Source: Methylotuvimicrobium sp018830325 (GTDB taxonomy: Bacteria; Pseudomonadota; Gammaproteobacteria; Methylococcales; Methylomonadaceae). From it: a stretch of DNA of 64,000 nt. Of this stretch, positions 41,590 to 50,712 are shown piece after piece. The DNA lies in the NCBI RefSeq assembly GCF_044788715.1, contig NZ_CP173170.1:2170001-2234000 (forward strand), given 5' to 3'. The first letter of the stretch is position 1. Every line of letters begins with the position of its first letter. The notes under the pieces were generated by a model. That model was given only the letters and a program-made list of their open reading frames with translations. It was not told where the DNA came from and ran no database searches. Made by a program: the position numbers and the translations under genes.

Positions 41590-42249
41590 ATGACCACGTT
41601 TCCCGGTTCACCCAAATTGATCAAAGGCGGTATCGTGCTGCTCAACCCTAGCACCAGTGCGGTGTTGCGTGTCATTGCGTTGCAATACAATCCGGATACG
41701 CTAACCCGCAGTCTGCAGGTGCAGGCGGTCGGTGGCGAAGGCGGGGATCGTTCCGAAGCACTGCGTCTGAAAGGTCCGCCGGTCGAAACGATCAAGCTGG
41801 ATGCCGAGATCGATGCGGCGGATCAGTTGGAGTTTCCCGAGCAAAATCAAAATGTCGCCCGGTTGGGCCTGCATGCCCAATTGGCCGCCCTGGAAACCAC
41901 GGTCTATCCGACCAGCGCGAAGCTCAACAGCAATAACGCTCTTGCGAGTTCGGGGACTCTTGAAATCGCGCCGATGGAATCGCCGTTACTGTTGTTCGTC
42001 TGGAGCAAAAACCGCATCCTGCCGGTGCGTCTGACCGAGTTCAGTATTACCGAAGAAGCCTTCGATCCGGCATTGAATCCGATTCGCGCGAAAGTCAGCC
42101 TGGGCATGAGGGTGCTGAGCGTCGATGATCTAGGTTTCGATCATAAAGGCGGCAGTCTGTTCATGACTTATCTGCAAAACAAGGAACAACTGTCCGCGCA
42201 ATTTCAGGGCGGCTCGCTCACTCATTTCGGCATAGAGGGCATATCATGA
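41590..42249 (+). CDS. CIS tube-adaptor protein (Afp7/Pvc7-like)
   Basis: 219 residues: GGIVLLNPSTSAVLRVIALQ, YNPDTLTRSLQVQA, then ESPLLLFVWSKNRILPVRL and LNPIRAKVSLGMRVLS, the contractile-injection tube protein domain that joins tube and baseplate. Overlaps the LysM gene by ATGA. Confidence 0.9.
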   Translation: MTTFPGSPKLIKGGIVLLNPSTSAVLRVIALQYNPDTLTRSLQVQAVGGEGGDRSEALRLKGPPVETIKLDAEIDAADQLEFPEQNQNVARLGLHAQLAALETTVYPTSAKLNSNNALASSGTLEIAPMESPLLLFVWSKNRILPVRLTEFSITEEAFDPALNPIRAKVSLGMRVLSVDDLGFDHKGGSLFMTYLQNKEQLSAQFQGGSLTHFGIEGIS

Positions 42250-42608
42250 ACGATCCTTTGTCAGCCATGTTGCAAGCCGGCGTTTTCGGTAACGCCCTGT
42301 TTCCTGCAACCAGCCGCTATCACGGTATTCAGACCAAAATACGGGAAACGTCGGACGGTAAAAAGGTCATTTATCTCCAGCGGCGATTCGTGCCGCAACC
42401 GGAACGGTTCGAGCTGTTGCAGGAACATGTCGTGACCGAAGGCGAACGGCTCGATAACATCACCGCGCATTATCTGGGCGATCCGGAGCAATTTTGGCAA
42501 CTCTGCGACGCCAATCGGGCGATGCGTCCCGACGAGCTGACCGAAAGAATCGGACGAAGACTGCGCATTACTCTGCCTGAAGGCATTCCGGGGGTGCCCG
42601 ATGCTTAA
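42246..42608 (+). CDS. LysM/gp53-like baseplate protein
   Basis: 120 residues: RRFVPQPERFELLQEHVVTEGERLDNITAHYLGDPEQFWQLCDAN, a LysM fold used in baseplates to bind tube adaptor and hub. Follows the tube-adaptor gene as in Afp/PVC (LysM-gp53). Confidence 0.88.
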   Translation: MNDPLSAMLQAGVFGNALFPATSRYHGIQTKIRETSDGKKVIYLQRRFVPQPERFELLQEHVVTEGERLDNITAHYLGDPEQFWQLCDANRAMRPDELTERIGRRLRITLPEGIPGVPDA

Positions 42609-43740
42609 GGACGTCCATTTGTCGCTGATGATAGGGCCGATCGTGCCGATTCCGGCTACGCGAGTCGTGATGGAGCATTTGGACAGCATCGAAGTGACCG
42701 TCAAGGACAAGGGCCCGAGCGCGTTTCAAATTTCGTTCGGCCTGAGCAACAAATCGCCGTTGCAGATTCTGTTTTTGCTGAGCGGAGGCAAACCGCTGTT
42801 GTTCATGCGCGTGGTCATCGTCGTGACCTTGAGCGGTAGGTCCGAAGTAATCATGGACGGCGTCATTACGCATCACCAAATCAAGCCAGGAAGTAACGGT
42901 TCGCAATCGACGCTGACGATCACCGGCGAGGATTTGACGGCGTTGATGAATCAGCAGGATTTCAGCGGCTTTCCGTTTCCTGCGACTCCGGCTGAGGCCC
43001 GTGTGCTCTTGCTGTTGGCCAAGTATGCGATTTTGGGCGTCTTGCCGATGGTGATCCCCAGCATATTGATCGACGTTCCGCTGCCGACCGGCAACATACC
43101 CGGTCAACGCGGAACCGACCTGGCCTATATCAACGCGTTGGCGGAACGGGTCGGCTATGTCTTTTATATCGATCCCGGCCCGAAACCCGGAATGAGCGTT
43201 GCCTACTGGGGGCCGCAAATCAAGATCGGTATTCCGCAGCCGGCGCTGAATGTCGACATGGATGCCCATACCAACGTCGAGAGCCTGAGTTTCCAATTCG
43301 ATAATCAAAAGAACAAGATTCCGACGGTATTCATCTATAACGAATTGAGCAAGGTCGTGTTTCCGATTCCGCTGCCGCCGATCACGCCTTTGAATCCGCC
43401 GCTGGGACTCGTCCCGCCGCTGCCGACCAGCATCGGCGATTTGAAACCGGTACGCGACGATTTATCCAAACGCTCGATTCCCCAGGCGATCATGATCGGC
43501 TTGGCGACGGCCGCCAAATGGGCCGAGGCGGTTACCGGAAGCGGCGAACTCAATGTCTTGCGTTACGGACGAGTATTGAAGGCGCGGCAATTGGTCGGCG
43601 TGCGCGGCGCGGGACCGGCTTTCGATGGCTTGCATTACGTGACCGGCGTTAAGCATAAAATCAAGCGGGGCGAGTACAAGCAAAGTTTCGAATTGAGCCG
43701 TAACGGCCTTATTTCCACGATTCCGAAGGTGATGCCATGA
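42601..43740 (+). CDS. Baseplate hub protein (gp27/gpD-like)
   Basis: 379 residues. SIEVTVKDKGPSAFQISFGL, FMRVVIVVTLSGRSEVIMDGVITHH, then ADLAYINAL-type region (GTDLAYINALAERVGYVFY). This is the gp27-like half of Afp8/VgrG; the OB-fold half is the separate next gene. Confidence 0.85.
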   Translation: MLKDVHLSLMIGPIVPIPATRVVMEHLDSIEVTVKDKGPSAFQISFGLSNKSPLQILFLLSGGKPLLFMRVVIVVTLSGRSEVIMDGVITHHQIKPGSNGSQSTLTITGEDLTALMNQQDFSGFPFPATPAEARVLLLLAKYAILGVLPMVIPSILIDVPLPTGNIPGQRGTDLAYINALAERVGYVFYIDPGPKPGMSVAYWGPQIKIGIPQPALNVDMDAHTNVESLSFQFDNQKNKIPTVFIYNELSKVVFPIPLPPITPLNPPLGLVPPLPTSIGDLKPVRDDLSKRSIPQAIMIGLATAAKWAEAVTGSGELNVLRYGRVLKARQLVGVRGAGPAFDGLHYVTGVKHKIKRGEYKQSFELSRNGLISTIPKVMP

Positions 43741-44279
43741 ACGAGCAAAACCCAAACACGGAGGCCCGCTATTACGGTAAATATCGAGGTACCGTGATCA
43801 ACAACATCGATCCGGAGCAACGCGGGCGGATCATGGCGATGGTGCCCGATGTATTGGGGTTGACGCCTTCCAGTTGGGCGATGCCTTGCGTACCGATGGC
43901 GGGAAAACAGCAAGGCGTGTTCATGGTGCCGCAGATCGGCGCCGGTGTCTGGATTGAATTCGAGCAGGGCGACCCGGATTATCCGATCTGGGTCGGCGGA
44001 TTTTGGGGCGTAGCGGCGGAGGTTCCGGCCTTGGCATTAGCGCCCCCGCCGATACCGCCGGGACAAAACATCGTCATGCAGACCACGGCTCAAAACACGC
44101 TGGTCATTAGCGATTCCGCGCCGACGCCGATCAGCGGCGGGATCGTGCTGAAAAGCACCGGCGGAGCAACGATCGTCGTCAACGACTCGGGTATTTATAT
44201 TCAAAACGGCAAGGGCGCCAGTCTGGTCATGGCCGGACCGACCGTCACGATCAACAACGGCGCCTTGGTCGTCATGTGA
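43737..44279 (+). CDS. Spike OB-fold protein (gp5/VgrG-like)
   Basis: 180 residues: YYGKYRGTVINNIDPEQRGR, VPMAGKQQGVFMVPQIGAGVWIEFEQGDPDYPIWVGGFWG, a typical gp5 N-terminal OB fold, followed by a beta-helix-like tail (GGIVLKSTGGATIVVNDSG). Confidence 0.92.
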   Translation: MNEQNPNTEARYYGKYRGTVINNIDPEQRGRIMAMVPDVLGLTPSSWAMPCVPMAGKQQGVFMVPQIGAGVWIEFEQGDPDYPIWVGGFWGVAAEVPALALAPPPIPPGQNIVMQTTAQNTLVISDSAPTPISGGIVLKSTGGATIVVNDSGIYIQNGKGASLVMAGPTVTINNGALVVM

Positions 44280-44291
44280 GGAGGTGAAATC

Positions 44292-44615
44292 ATGCCGGGA
44301 TTTTTAGTTCATGTCGGCGCTCAAGTGTTTTGCGCCCATGCCGGCCAGGCGACGCCAACGGTGCCGAATCCACGGGTAACGGTCGGCGGTCAGCCGACTG
44401 TGGTGATGACTACGCCCTATGTGGTTGCGGGCTGTACCTTGCCGCCCCCTCCGGCCGCCAACGGTCCATGCGTCACGGCGCAATGGTTTAGCGGTACCAC
44501 GCGAGTATTCTCGAACGGACAGCCGCTGTTGGTGCAAAGCAGTCAAGCCGTTTGCGCACCGTCCGGCACCCCTTTGATCATCGCGGCGACACAAACCCGC
44601 GTCAGTGCAATTTAA
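44292..44615 (+). CDS. PAAR-like spike tip protein
   Basis: 107 residues, Cys/His-bearing beta repeats: VHVGAQVFCAHAGQATPTV, TPYVVAGCTLPPPP, and TPLIIAATQTRVSA, typical of PAAR-like tips that sharpen the spike. GAGGAGG ribosome-binding site; directly after the spike gene. Confidence 0.85.
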   Translation: MPGFLVHVGAQVFCAHAGQATPTVPNPRVTVGGQPTVVMTTPYVVAGCTLPPPPAANGPCVTAQWFSGTTRVFSNGQPLLVQSSQAVCAPSGTPLIIAATQTRVSAI

Positions 44616-44624
44616 GGAGGCGTG

Positions 44625-44990
44625 ATGTTTAATATCGACTTTCCGTTCCATTTCGATCATCGCGGTAAGACGGCGGTCGCCGATGATGACGAGCATATCC
44701 GCGACTTGATCGAGCAGTTCCTGTTTACCAATCCCGGCGAACGGGTCAACCGGCCCGAATTCGGCAGCGGTTTGCTGCAGTTGATTTTCGCGCCGAACAG
44801 TCCGGAGTTGGCCGCGGCGTTGCAATTTACCGTGCAGGCTGGATTGCAGCAATGGCTGGCCGATGTGATCGAAGTGCAGGAACTCGAAGTCACCAGCGAC
44901 GACGCCCGTTTGCGCGTCGATCTCAAGTATAAGGTCAGGCGAACGCAGGAGCTGACGGCCGCCACTTTTACCCGGAGTACCGTGTCATGA
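44625..44990 (+). CDS. Baseplate wedge protein gp25/GPW
   Basis: 121 residues: DDDEHIRDLIEQFLFTNPGERVNRPEFGSGL with the EPR-like core, PF04965. Nucleates sheath assembly on the baseplate. ATG 44625 gives better spacing to GGAGG (4 nt) than GTG 44622. Confidence 0.95.
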   Translation: MFNIDFPFHFDHRGKTAVADDDEHIRDLIEQFLFTNPGERVNRPEFGSGLLQLIFAPNSPELAAALQFTVQAGLQQWLADVIEVQELEVTSDDARLRVDLKYKVRRTQELTAATFTRSTVS

Positions 44991-47557
44991 AAACGGTCAT
45001 TTGCAAGGATGTGCGCAGACGCGAGGGCGTAAGACGGCATGTGGAATTGAACGGCTTGGATTATCTCGAAGTCGCGTCGAATCAACTTGGTTTATCCGTT
45101 TTTTTTCTGGGCAAGGCGCCGGTTCAATTGGATAAAAGCAATATCGTGATCGAGGGCGGACAGCGTATTCGCGATATTCGGGTCGAAAGTGTCGACGTCA
45201 TCCGCAATCATCATCCGGAATTCGACGACAGGATGGACATCACGGTCAATCAGGCGGGTGATTTTTCGACCTATACCTTACGGGTCGTCGAAAGGGACGA
45301 GCAAGGACAATGGCGCAGGCACCGGCATTTCGATCCGCTTTACGACCGCATCGAGTTCAGTTTCAAAATCGATTGTCCAAACGATCCGGATTGCCGGCAG
45401 CAGGCTTTGTGTCCGCCCGACAACAGCGACGCGCCGGATATCGATTACCTGGCCAAGGATTATGCGAGTTTTCGGAAGCTGGTTCTGGACCGGTTGGCGA
45501 TAACGATGCCCGAATGGCGCGAACGGCACGTCCCTGATATTGGCGTCGCTTTGGTGGAAGTATTGGCCTATGCCGGCGATCATTTGAGCTACTATCAGGA
45601 CGCGGTCGCGACCGAAGCCTATCTGGAGACCGCGCGTCGACGCATCTCGGTCCGGCGGCACGCCCGTTTGGTCGATTATGCGATGCATGAAGGCTGCAAC
45701 GCCAGGTCTTGGATTTGTGCGCATGTCGATCAGGATATTTCGGCCATCGATCCCAAAGATATCTATTTCATCACGGGATTCGACGATTCGTTGCGGACGA
45801 TCGAGATCGCCGCATCCCATGATGATCTCTTGCAATTTCCCTCGAGTCTCTACGAGGTTTATGAACCGGTAGCGGAAGGCGTCATCGATCTGTACACCGA
45901 CCATAACCGTATCGAATTCCATACGTGGAACGATAGGCAATGCTGCATTCCCAAGGGAGCCACCCGTGCAACGTTGAAGGGGCAATGGATTCCTCCGGTC
46001 AGCGATGAGGATCCGCATTGCAGGCCTGAACAACAACCGAATCCTCCAGTCAACGCGGCCGTTGCGGAAGACTCTGCGGCCCCCAAACTCCGTCTGAAAC
46101 CGGGCGACATCTTGATCTTCGAGGAAATCAAGGGCCCGAAAACGGGACATGCCGAGGATGCCGATCCCAAGCATCGTCATGCGGTGCGATTGGTCGAGGT
46201 TGCGAGCGACACCGATCCGTTGAACGGTCAAGCCATCGTTCATATCGCCTGGCATGAAAAAGACGCGCTTCCGTTTCCGCTCTGTCTTTCCGCATTGGGG
46301 CAACCGCCCGATTGCGCACTGATCGAAAACATCAGTATCGCATGCGGCAATGTGGTTCTGGTCGATCATGGCAAGACCGTCACCGAGGCATTGGACCCGG
46401 TTCCGGACGACCGCTCGAGTGAATGCTGCAAGGCTGAAGGCATGCCGTCGGATCAAGCGCTTGAAGCGGGACATTTTAATCCGGCCCTGCAATGGGCTCC
46501 GATCACCTTCAGTGAACCGCCGGCATTCGACAAACCGGCCGTGAACAGGCTCGAACAAGATGCACGCAAAGCGCTCCCCGTCATTTCATTGATAGAAGGG
46601 GAGGCGGCTGACGAAGAAAGGCATTGGCGGTCTCGCGCCGATTTATTGTCGAGTCATGCCGACGACCGGCATTTTGTCGCGGAGATCGATGAGCGAGGAC
46701 GCGCCGTGTTACGCTTCGGCGACGGTGAAATGGGCAAATCGCCCGAGGCCGGCACGAAATTTTTAGCCCGTTACCGAACCGGCAACGGTACGGCGGGCAA
46801 TGCCGGCGCCGAATCGATCAAGCATGTCATCTTCAAAAACAACCGGGTGGACGGCATTCGTGAAATACGCAATCCGTTGCCGGCCCTTGGCGGCATGGAC
46901 GCCGAGCCGGTTACCGAAGTCAAATTGTTTGCTCCAGGCGCTTTTCGCAACGAACTGCAACGGGCCGTGATCGCCGAGGATTATGCGGCCATCGTTTTGC
47001 GCGAGTTCAAAACCGAGGTTCAGCATGCCGTGGCGACCTTGCGTTGGAACGGAAGCTGGCACGAGGTTTGGCTGGCGATCGATCCATTCGGGCGGGAGGA
47101 AGCGGAACCTTCGTTGTTGGCGGAAATCACCGCATGTCTGCATCGATACCGGCGCATGGGCCATGATCTGATCGTGAAATCCGCGCACCGTGTGCCGTTG
47201 GATGTTGCGATGTCGGTATGCGTGTTGCCGAGTTTCGTCAAAGCCCAAGTCAAGGCTGAACTGCTCAAGATCTTCAGCAATAGGATCTTATCTAGCGGCG
47301 GTATGGGTTTTTTTCATCCCGATAATCTGACCTTCGGCGAGGACGTTTATCTGAGCAAGATCGTGGCTACGGCGCAAACGGTGCACGGCGTCGAAAGCGT
47401 TACGATCGACAGGCTGCAGCGATTCGGTCAGCCCACGAACGACGAAATCGAAAACGGGGTGCTGCCGCTGGGGCGGCTTGAAATTGCCCGTATGGATAAC
47501 GACCCCAATTTTCCTGAAAACGGAAAATTGACGCTGGAACTGAGAGGTGGCCGATGA
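44987..47557 (+). CDS. Baseplate J-like protein 1 (Afp11-like)
   Basis: 856 residues. DIDYLAKDYASFRKLVLDRL, PDIGVALVEVLAYAGDHLSYYQDAVATEAYL, FGDGEMGKSPEAGTKFLARYRTG and a C-terminal baseplate_J region (EDVYLSKIVATAQTVHGVESV). Wedge protein, paralogous to the next gene. Confidence 0.9.
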   Translation: MKTVICKDVRRREGVRRHVELNGLDYLEVASNQLGLSVFFLGKAPVQLDKSNIVIEGGQRIRDIRVESVDVIRNHHPEFDDRMDITVNQAGDFSTYTLRVVERDEQGQWRRHRHFDPLYDRIEFSFKIDCPNDPDCRQQALCPPDNSDAPDIDYLAKDYASFRKLVLDRLAITMPEWRERHVPDIGVALVEVLAYAGDHLSYYQDAVATEAYLETARRRISVRRHARLVDYAMHEGCNARSWICAHVDQDISAIDPKDIYFITGFDDSLRTIEIAASHDDLLQFPSSLYEVYEPVAEGVIDLYTDHNRIEFHTWNDRQCCIPKGATRATLKGQWIPPVSDEDPHCRPEQQPNPPVNAAVAEDSAAPKLRLKPGDILIFEEIKGPKTGHAEDADPKHRHAVRLVEVASDTDPLNGQAIVHIAWHEKDALPFPLCLSALGQPPDCALIENISIACGNVVLVDHGKTVTEALDPVPDDRSSECCKAEGMPSDQALEAGHFNPALQWAPITFSEPPAFDKPAVNRLEQDARKALPVISLIEGEAADEERHWRSRADLLSSHADDRHFVAEIDERGRAVLRFGDGEMGKSPEAGTKFLARYRTGNGTAGNAGAESIKHVIFKNNRVDGIREIRNPLPALGGMDAEPVTEVKLFAPGAFRNELQRAVIAEDYAAIVLREFKTEVQHAVATLRWNGSWHEVWLAIDPFGREEAEPSLLAEITACLHRYRRMGHDLIVKSAHRVPLDVAMSVCVLPSFVKAQVKAELLKIFSNRILSSGGMGFFHPDNLTFGEDVYLSKIVATAQTVHGVESVTIDRLQRFGQPTNDEIENGVLPLGRLEIARMDNDPNFPENGKLTLELRGGR

Positions 47558-50500
47558 AAACACATTGTCCCGATTGCTGCTATCCCGGGTTGGACGATCC
47601 CGATGCCTGCGGATGCTGCGAAGGCGTTGAAATCGTTACGCCTTTATCGATTTATAACCGCCCGGGGTTGCCTGAGATCGACTACCGCATAGGAACGCAT
47701 GGCGATTTTCTTGCGACGATGACGGCAAGGTTGACCGGTTTTTATTGGGAAGAACAAATCGGGGATGGAAAAGTCTCGAGAGTCTACCCGTTGAAAGGCT
47801 TGACCACTCGCGATGCCGGCGACCCCGCACTCGCCTTTCTCGACGCCTGGGCCGTGGTCGGCGATGTTTTGACCTTTTATCAGGAAAGGATAGCCAACGA
47901 AGCCTATCTACGCACCGCGACCGAAAGACGATCGGTTCTCGAATTGGCGCGTCTGGTCGGATACAAACCGCGTCCCGGTGTCGCGGCCGGCGTTTTTCTC
48001 GCCTACACGCTCGATGACAATTTCGAAGAGGAAGTCATCATTCCTGCCGGCAGTCGCGTGCAGAGCATTCCAGGGCCTGACGAGCTGCCGCAATCGTTCG
48101 AAACCGGCGAGGATTTGCAGGCGCGGGCGCAATGGAACAATCTGAAGCCGAGAATGAGCCGGGCGCAAACCAAGCAAACGATTCTGAACCATTCGGAAAA
48201 TCTATCCGAACCTCGCGTCTATTTGCAGGGAACGGGCCTTAGCTTTAGGAAAAACGAAGCGTTCCGCATCGACTTTGCCGATCAAACTCGAGAGTTGTTC
48301 TTCGTACGAGAAGTCTTGCCGGATCCCGCCGGCAATCGTACCTTGGTTACATTTTCGGAACGCTCAAAGCCTGAAACAGTACCTTTGCCGCCCAAAAAGA
48401 TCATCGACAATCTGTCGAAGCCGGCTTCGATACAGCCTTCGAACCGCTTGCGTTTGAAACAAAACCTGATCGGTCAATTCGCCCTACAGCAAAGTATCCA
48501 GCCGGTTTTTCAAGGCTCACGCCTGATTCGATCGGATTTGCCCGATTCGCCGTCTTTCGGCGCTGTCGCTCAAGCCGGGTTTTCGATCTTAGGCGCCGTG
48601 TCGTCGGTATTTAAAGACCATTTGGCTACGGCTTACGCGAATAACAAAATCAGCGAGAGCAAGATCGAAGTCTTTGTGCTGGGTATCAAGGCAAATCTGT
48701 TCGGTCATAATTTGCCGTTGCCCGATGAAAATGGAAATTGCCGGCTGGAATTACCCACCGATGATGAGGATGAGGGGCCTATCATCATCACCATGGCCGT
48801 CGAAAATTCGGAAGGACAGGATACGCTGGCATTGGATGCCGAATATGCCAATATCACGGTCGGCGATAGTGTCGCGATTTCCTTTGATGATGAAGCAACG
48901 ATTTTTTCCAAAGTCAAATCGGTCGAGACGAGAACGCTGGGAGGGCCTCAGTCCGGTGCTTTGAGTTTTTTCTCTACGTGCCCGACGATTACCGCCATTG
49001 GAGTTGCAACACCGGAAGGCTTGCGACGAACGACAGTAACCGTATCGGAGCCGATCAAGCAAAAAGTCACTGTGTTGACTCTGGAGGATCCGTGGCGCGA
49101 TACAAGCGACAACCGGATTTTGAAAACCACGACCGTTTTCGTTCAGACCGCTCATCCGGAGCTGGCCGAGGCGCCGATCGACGTTTCTGTCTGCGGAGGC
49201 AAGGACGAAATAATCGAACTCGACGGTTTTTATGACGGACTGAAGGCCGGGCGTTGGGTCATCGTCTCGGGCGAGAGGGACGATCTTGCCGGCGTGAGAT
49301 TCAGCGAACTGGCGATGTTGTCCTCCGTGGCGCAGGGTATATCGCTGTCGCCGGACGGAACAGTACTTCCGGGTGAATCGCCTCACACCTTCATTACCTT
49401 GGCCGAAAATCTGGCTTATTGTTTCAAGCGCGGCACCGTCGCTATCCACGGCAATGTCGTCAAAGCCACTCACGGCGAAACCCGGCACGAAGTCTTGGGC
49501 AGCGGAAACGGCGCGATGCCATTTCAGTCGTTCGCGCTCAAACAATGGCCGTTGACGCATGTTTCTTCTGCCAATGCCAAAGGTGCCGAAAGCACTCTGA
49601 AGATATACGTCAATGATCTGCAGTGGGAGGAAACCGATTCATTGGCCGCGTTGGAAGCCGGCGACCGAATGTTCATCAATGCGACCGACGACGGTGATCA
49701 AACCACGGTCACTTTCGGCAATGGCGAAAAGGGGATGCGTTTGCCGTCCGGAAGCGAAAACGTGAGGGCGCGATACCGTAGCGGGATCGGCCGTGCGGGT
49801 AACGTCCGGGCGCAGCAGATATCCTTGTTGATGACCAAACCGTTGGGCGTCAAGGAAGTCGTCAATCCTTTGCGCGCAACCGGCGGAGCCGATAAAGAGA
49901 CTCGCGATCAGGCCCGAAAGAATGTGCCGCTGGGCGTCAGGGCTTTGGATAGGTTGGTGTCGGTTCAGGATTACGAGGATTTTGCGCGCGTCTTCGCCGG
50001 TGTCGGCAAGGCCCACGCGGTTGAATTGAGCGACGGTCGCCAGCCGCTCGTGCATGTCACGATCGCGGGAGCCGAGGACATTCCGATCGACGAAAATTCC
50101 GATTTATTCAGAAACCTGCGATGGGCGCTACATCGATTAGGCGACCCGCAACAAGCAATCAGCCTGTCCGTACGTGAATTGCTGATGATCGTGATCGAAG
50201 CCGGTATCGCGATTTTGCCCGGCTATCAATGGGAGCCGGTCGCAACGGAAGTCCGGAAAAAACTGCTGGAGGCTTTCGGTTTCGAGCGGCGCGAGCTAGG
50301 GCAGGATGTTTCGTTGAGCGAAATCCTCGGCGTCATGCAATCGGTTCGTGGCGTTGCCTATGTCGATGTCTACGCCTTCGGCGGCATTCCGGAGAAAATA
50401 GCGGAAGCGGACGGTAAGCGGCGTTTGCTGACGCCCGACGAGATATCGGAGGCCGTTGCTTGTCTGGTAACGCGCTGGAGCGCGGTGGATATGGACGCAA

Positions 50501-50712
50501 AATGCGCCGAACTCACCGCGCATTCGGAATGCGAAAAGTATGAAGATTGCCAAAAGTACGGAAGTTTCGGACAAACGCTTGGCGTCAGGCAGCGTCTGTC
50601 GGTCAATCTGGCGGATTTTGAAAATGGAGTCATTCGTCCCGCGCAGATTGCCTTTTTGACTCCCGATGTTCCGGCGACATTGATCTTAAATCAAATCGAG
50701 AGGTTGCCATGA
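47554..50712 (+). CDS. Baseplate J-like protein 2, putative baseplate assembly protein
   Basis: 1052 residues. Short N-terminal Cys cluster (CPDCCYPG ... CGCCEG), EIDYRIGTHGDFLATMTARL, LTFYQERIANEAYLRTATER, FGNGEKGMRLPSG, VQDYEDFARVFAGVG, with C-terminal LSEILGVMQSVRGVAYVDVY. Same family as the preceding protein but with a ~200-residue insertion. Overlaps both neighbours by ATGA. Confidence 0.9.
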   Translation: MKTHCPDCCYPGLDDPDACGCCEGVEIVTPLSIYNRPGLPEIDYRIGTHGDFLATMTARLTGFYWEEQIGDGKVSRVYPLKGLTTRDAGDPALAFLDAWAVVGDVLTFYQERIANEAYLRTATERRSVLELARLVGYKPRPGVAAGVFLAYTLDDNFEEEVIIPAGSRVQSIPGPDELPQSFETGEDLQARAQWNNLKPRMSRAQTKQTILNHSENLSEPRVYLQGTGLSFRKNEAFRIDFADQTRELFFVREVLPDPAGNRTLVTFSERSKPETVPLPPKKIIDNLSKPASIQPSNRLRLKQNLIGQFALQQSIQPVFQGSRLIRSDLPDSPSFGAVAQAGFSILGAVSSVFKDHLATAYANNKISESKIEVFVLGIKANLFGHNLPLPDENGNCRLELPTDDEDEGPIIITMAVENSEGQDTLALDAEYANITVGDSVAISFDDEATIFSKVKSVETRTLGGPQSGALSFFSTCPTITAIGVATPEGLRRTTVTVSEPIKQKVTVLTLEDPWRDTSDNRILKTTTVFVQTAHPELAEAPIDVSVCGGKDEIIELDGFYDGLKAGRWVIVSGERDDLAGVRFSELAMLSSVAQGISLSPDGTVLPGESPHTFITLAENLAYCFKRGTVAIHGNVVKATHGETRHEVLGSGNGAMPFQSFALKQWPLTHVSSANAKGAESTLKIYVNDLQWEETDSLAALEAGDRMFINATDDGDQTTVTFGNGEKGMRLPSGSENVRARYRSGIGRAGNVRAQQISLLMTKPLGVKEVVNPLRATGGADKETRDQARKNVPLGVRALDRLVSVQDYEDFARVFAGVGKAHAVELSDGRQPLVHVTIAGAEDIPIDENSDLFRNLRWALHRLGDPQQAISLSVRELLMIVIEAGIAILPGYQWEPVATEVRKKLLEAFGFERRELGQDVSLSEILGVMQSVRGVAYVDVYAFGGIPEKIAEADGKRRLLTPDEISEAVACLVTRWSAVDMDAKCAELTAHSECEKYEDCQKYGSFGQTLGVRQRLSVNLADFENGVIRPAQIAFLTPDVPATLILNQIERLP

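Noticed and set aside
45278..46558. 426-codon open frame on the minus strand inside the J-like baseplate gene
   Set aside because: Fully antisense to a well-supported gene; composition is that of a mirror frame, with no ribosome-binding site or recognisable motif.
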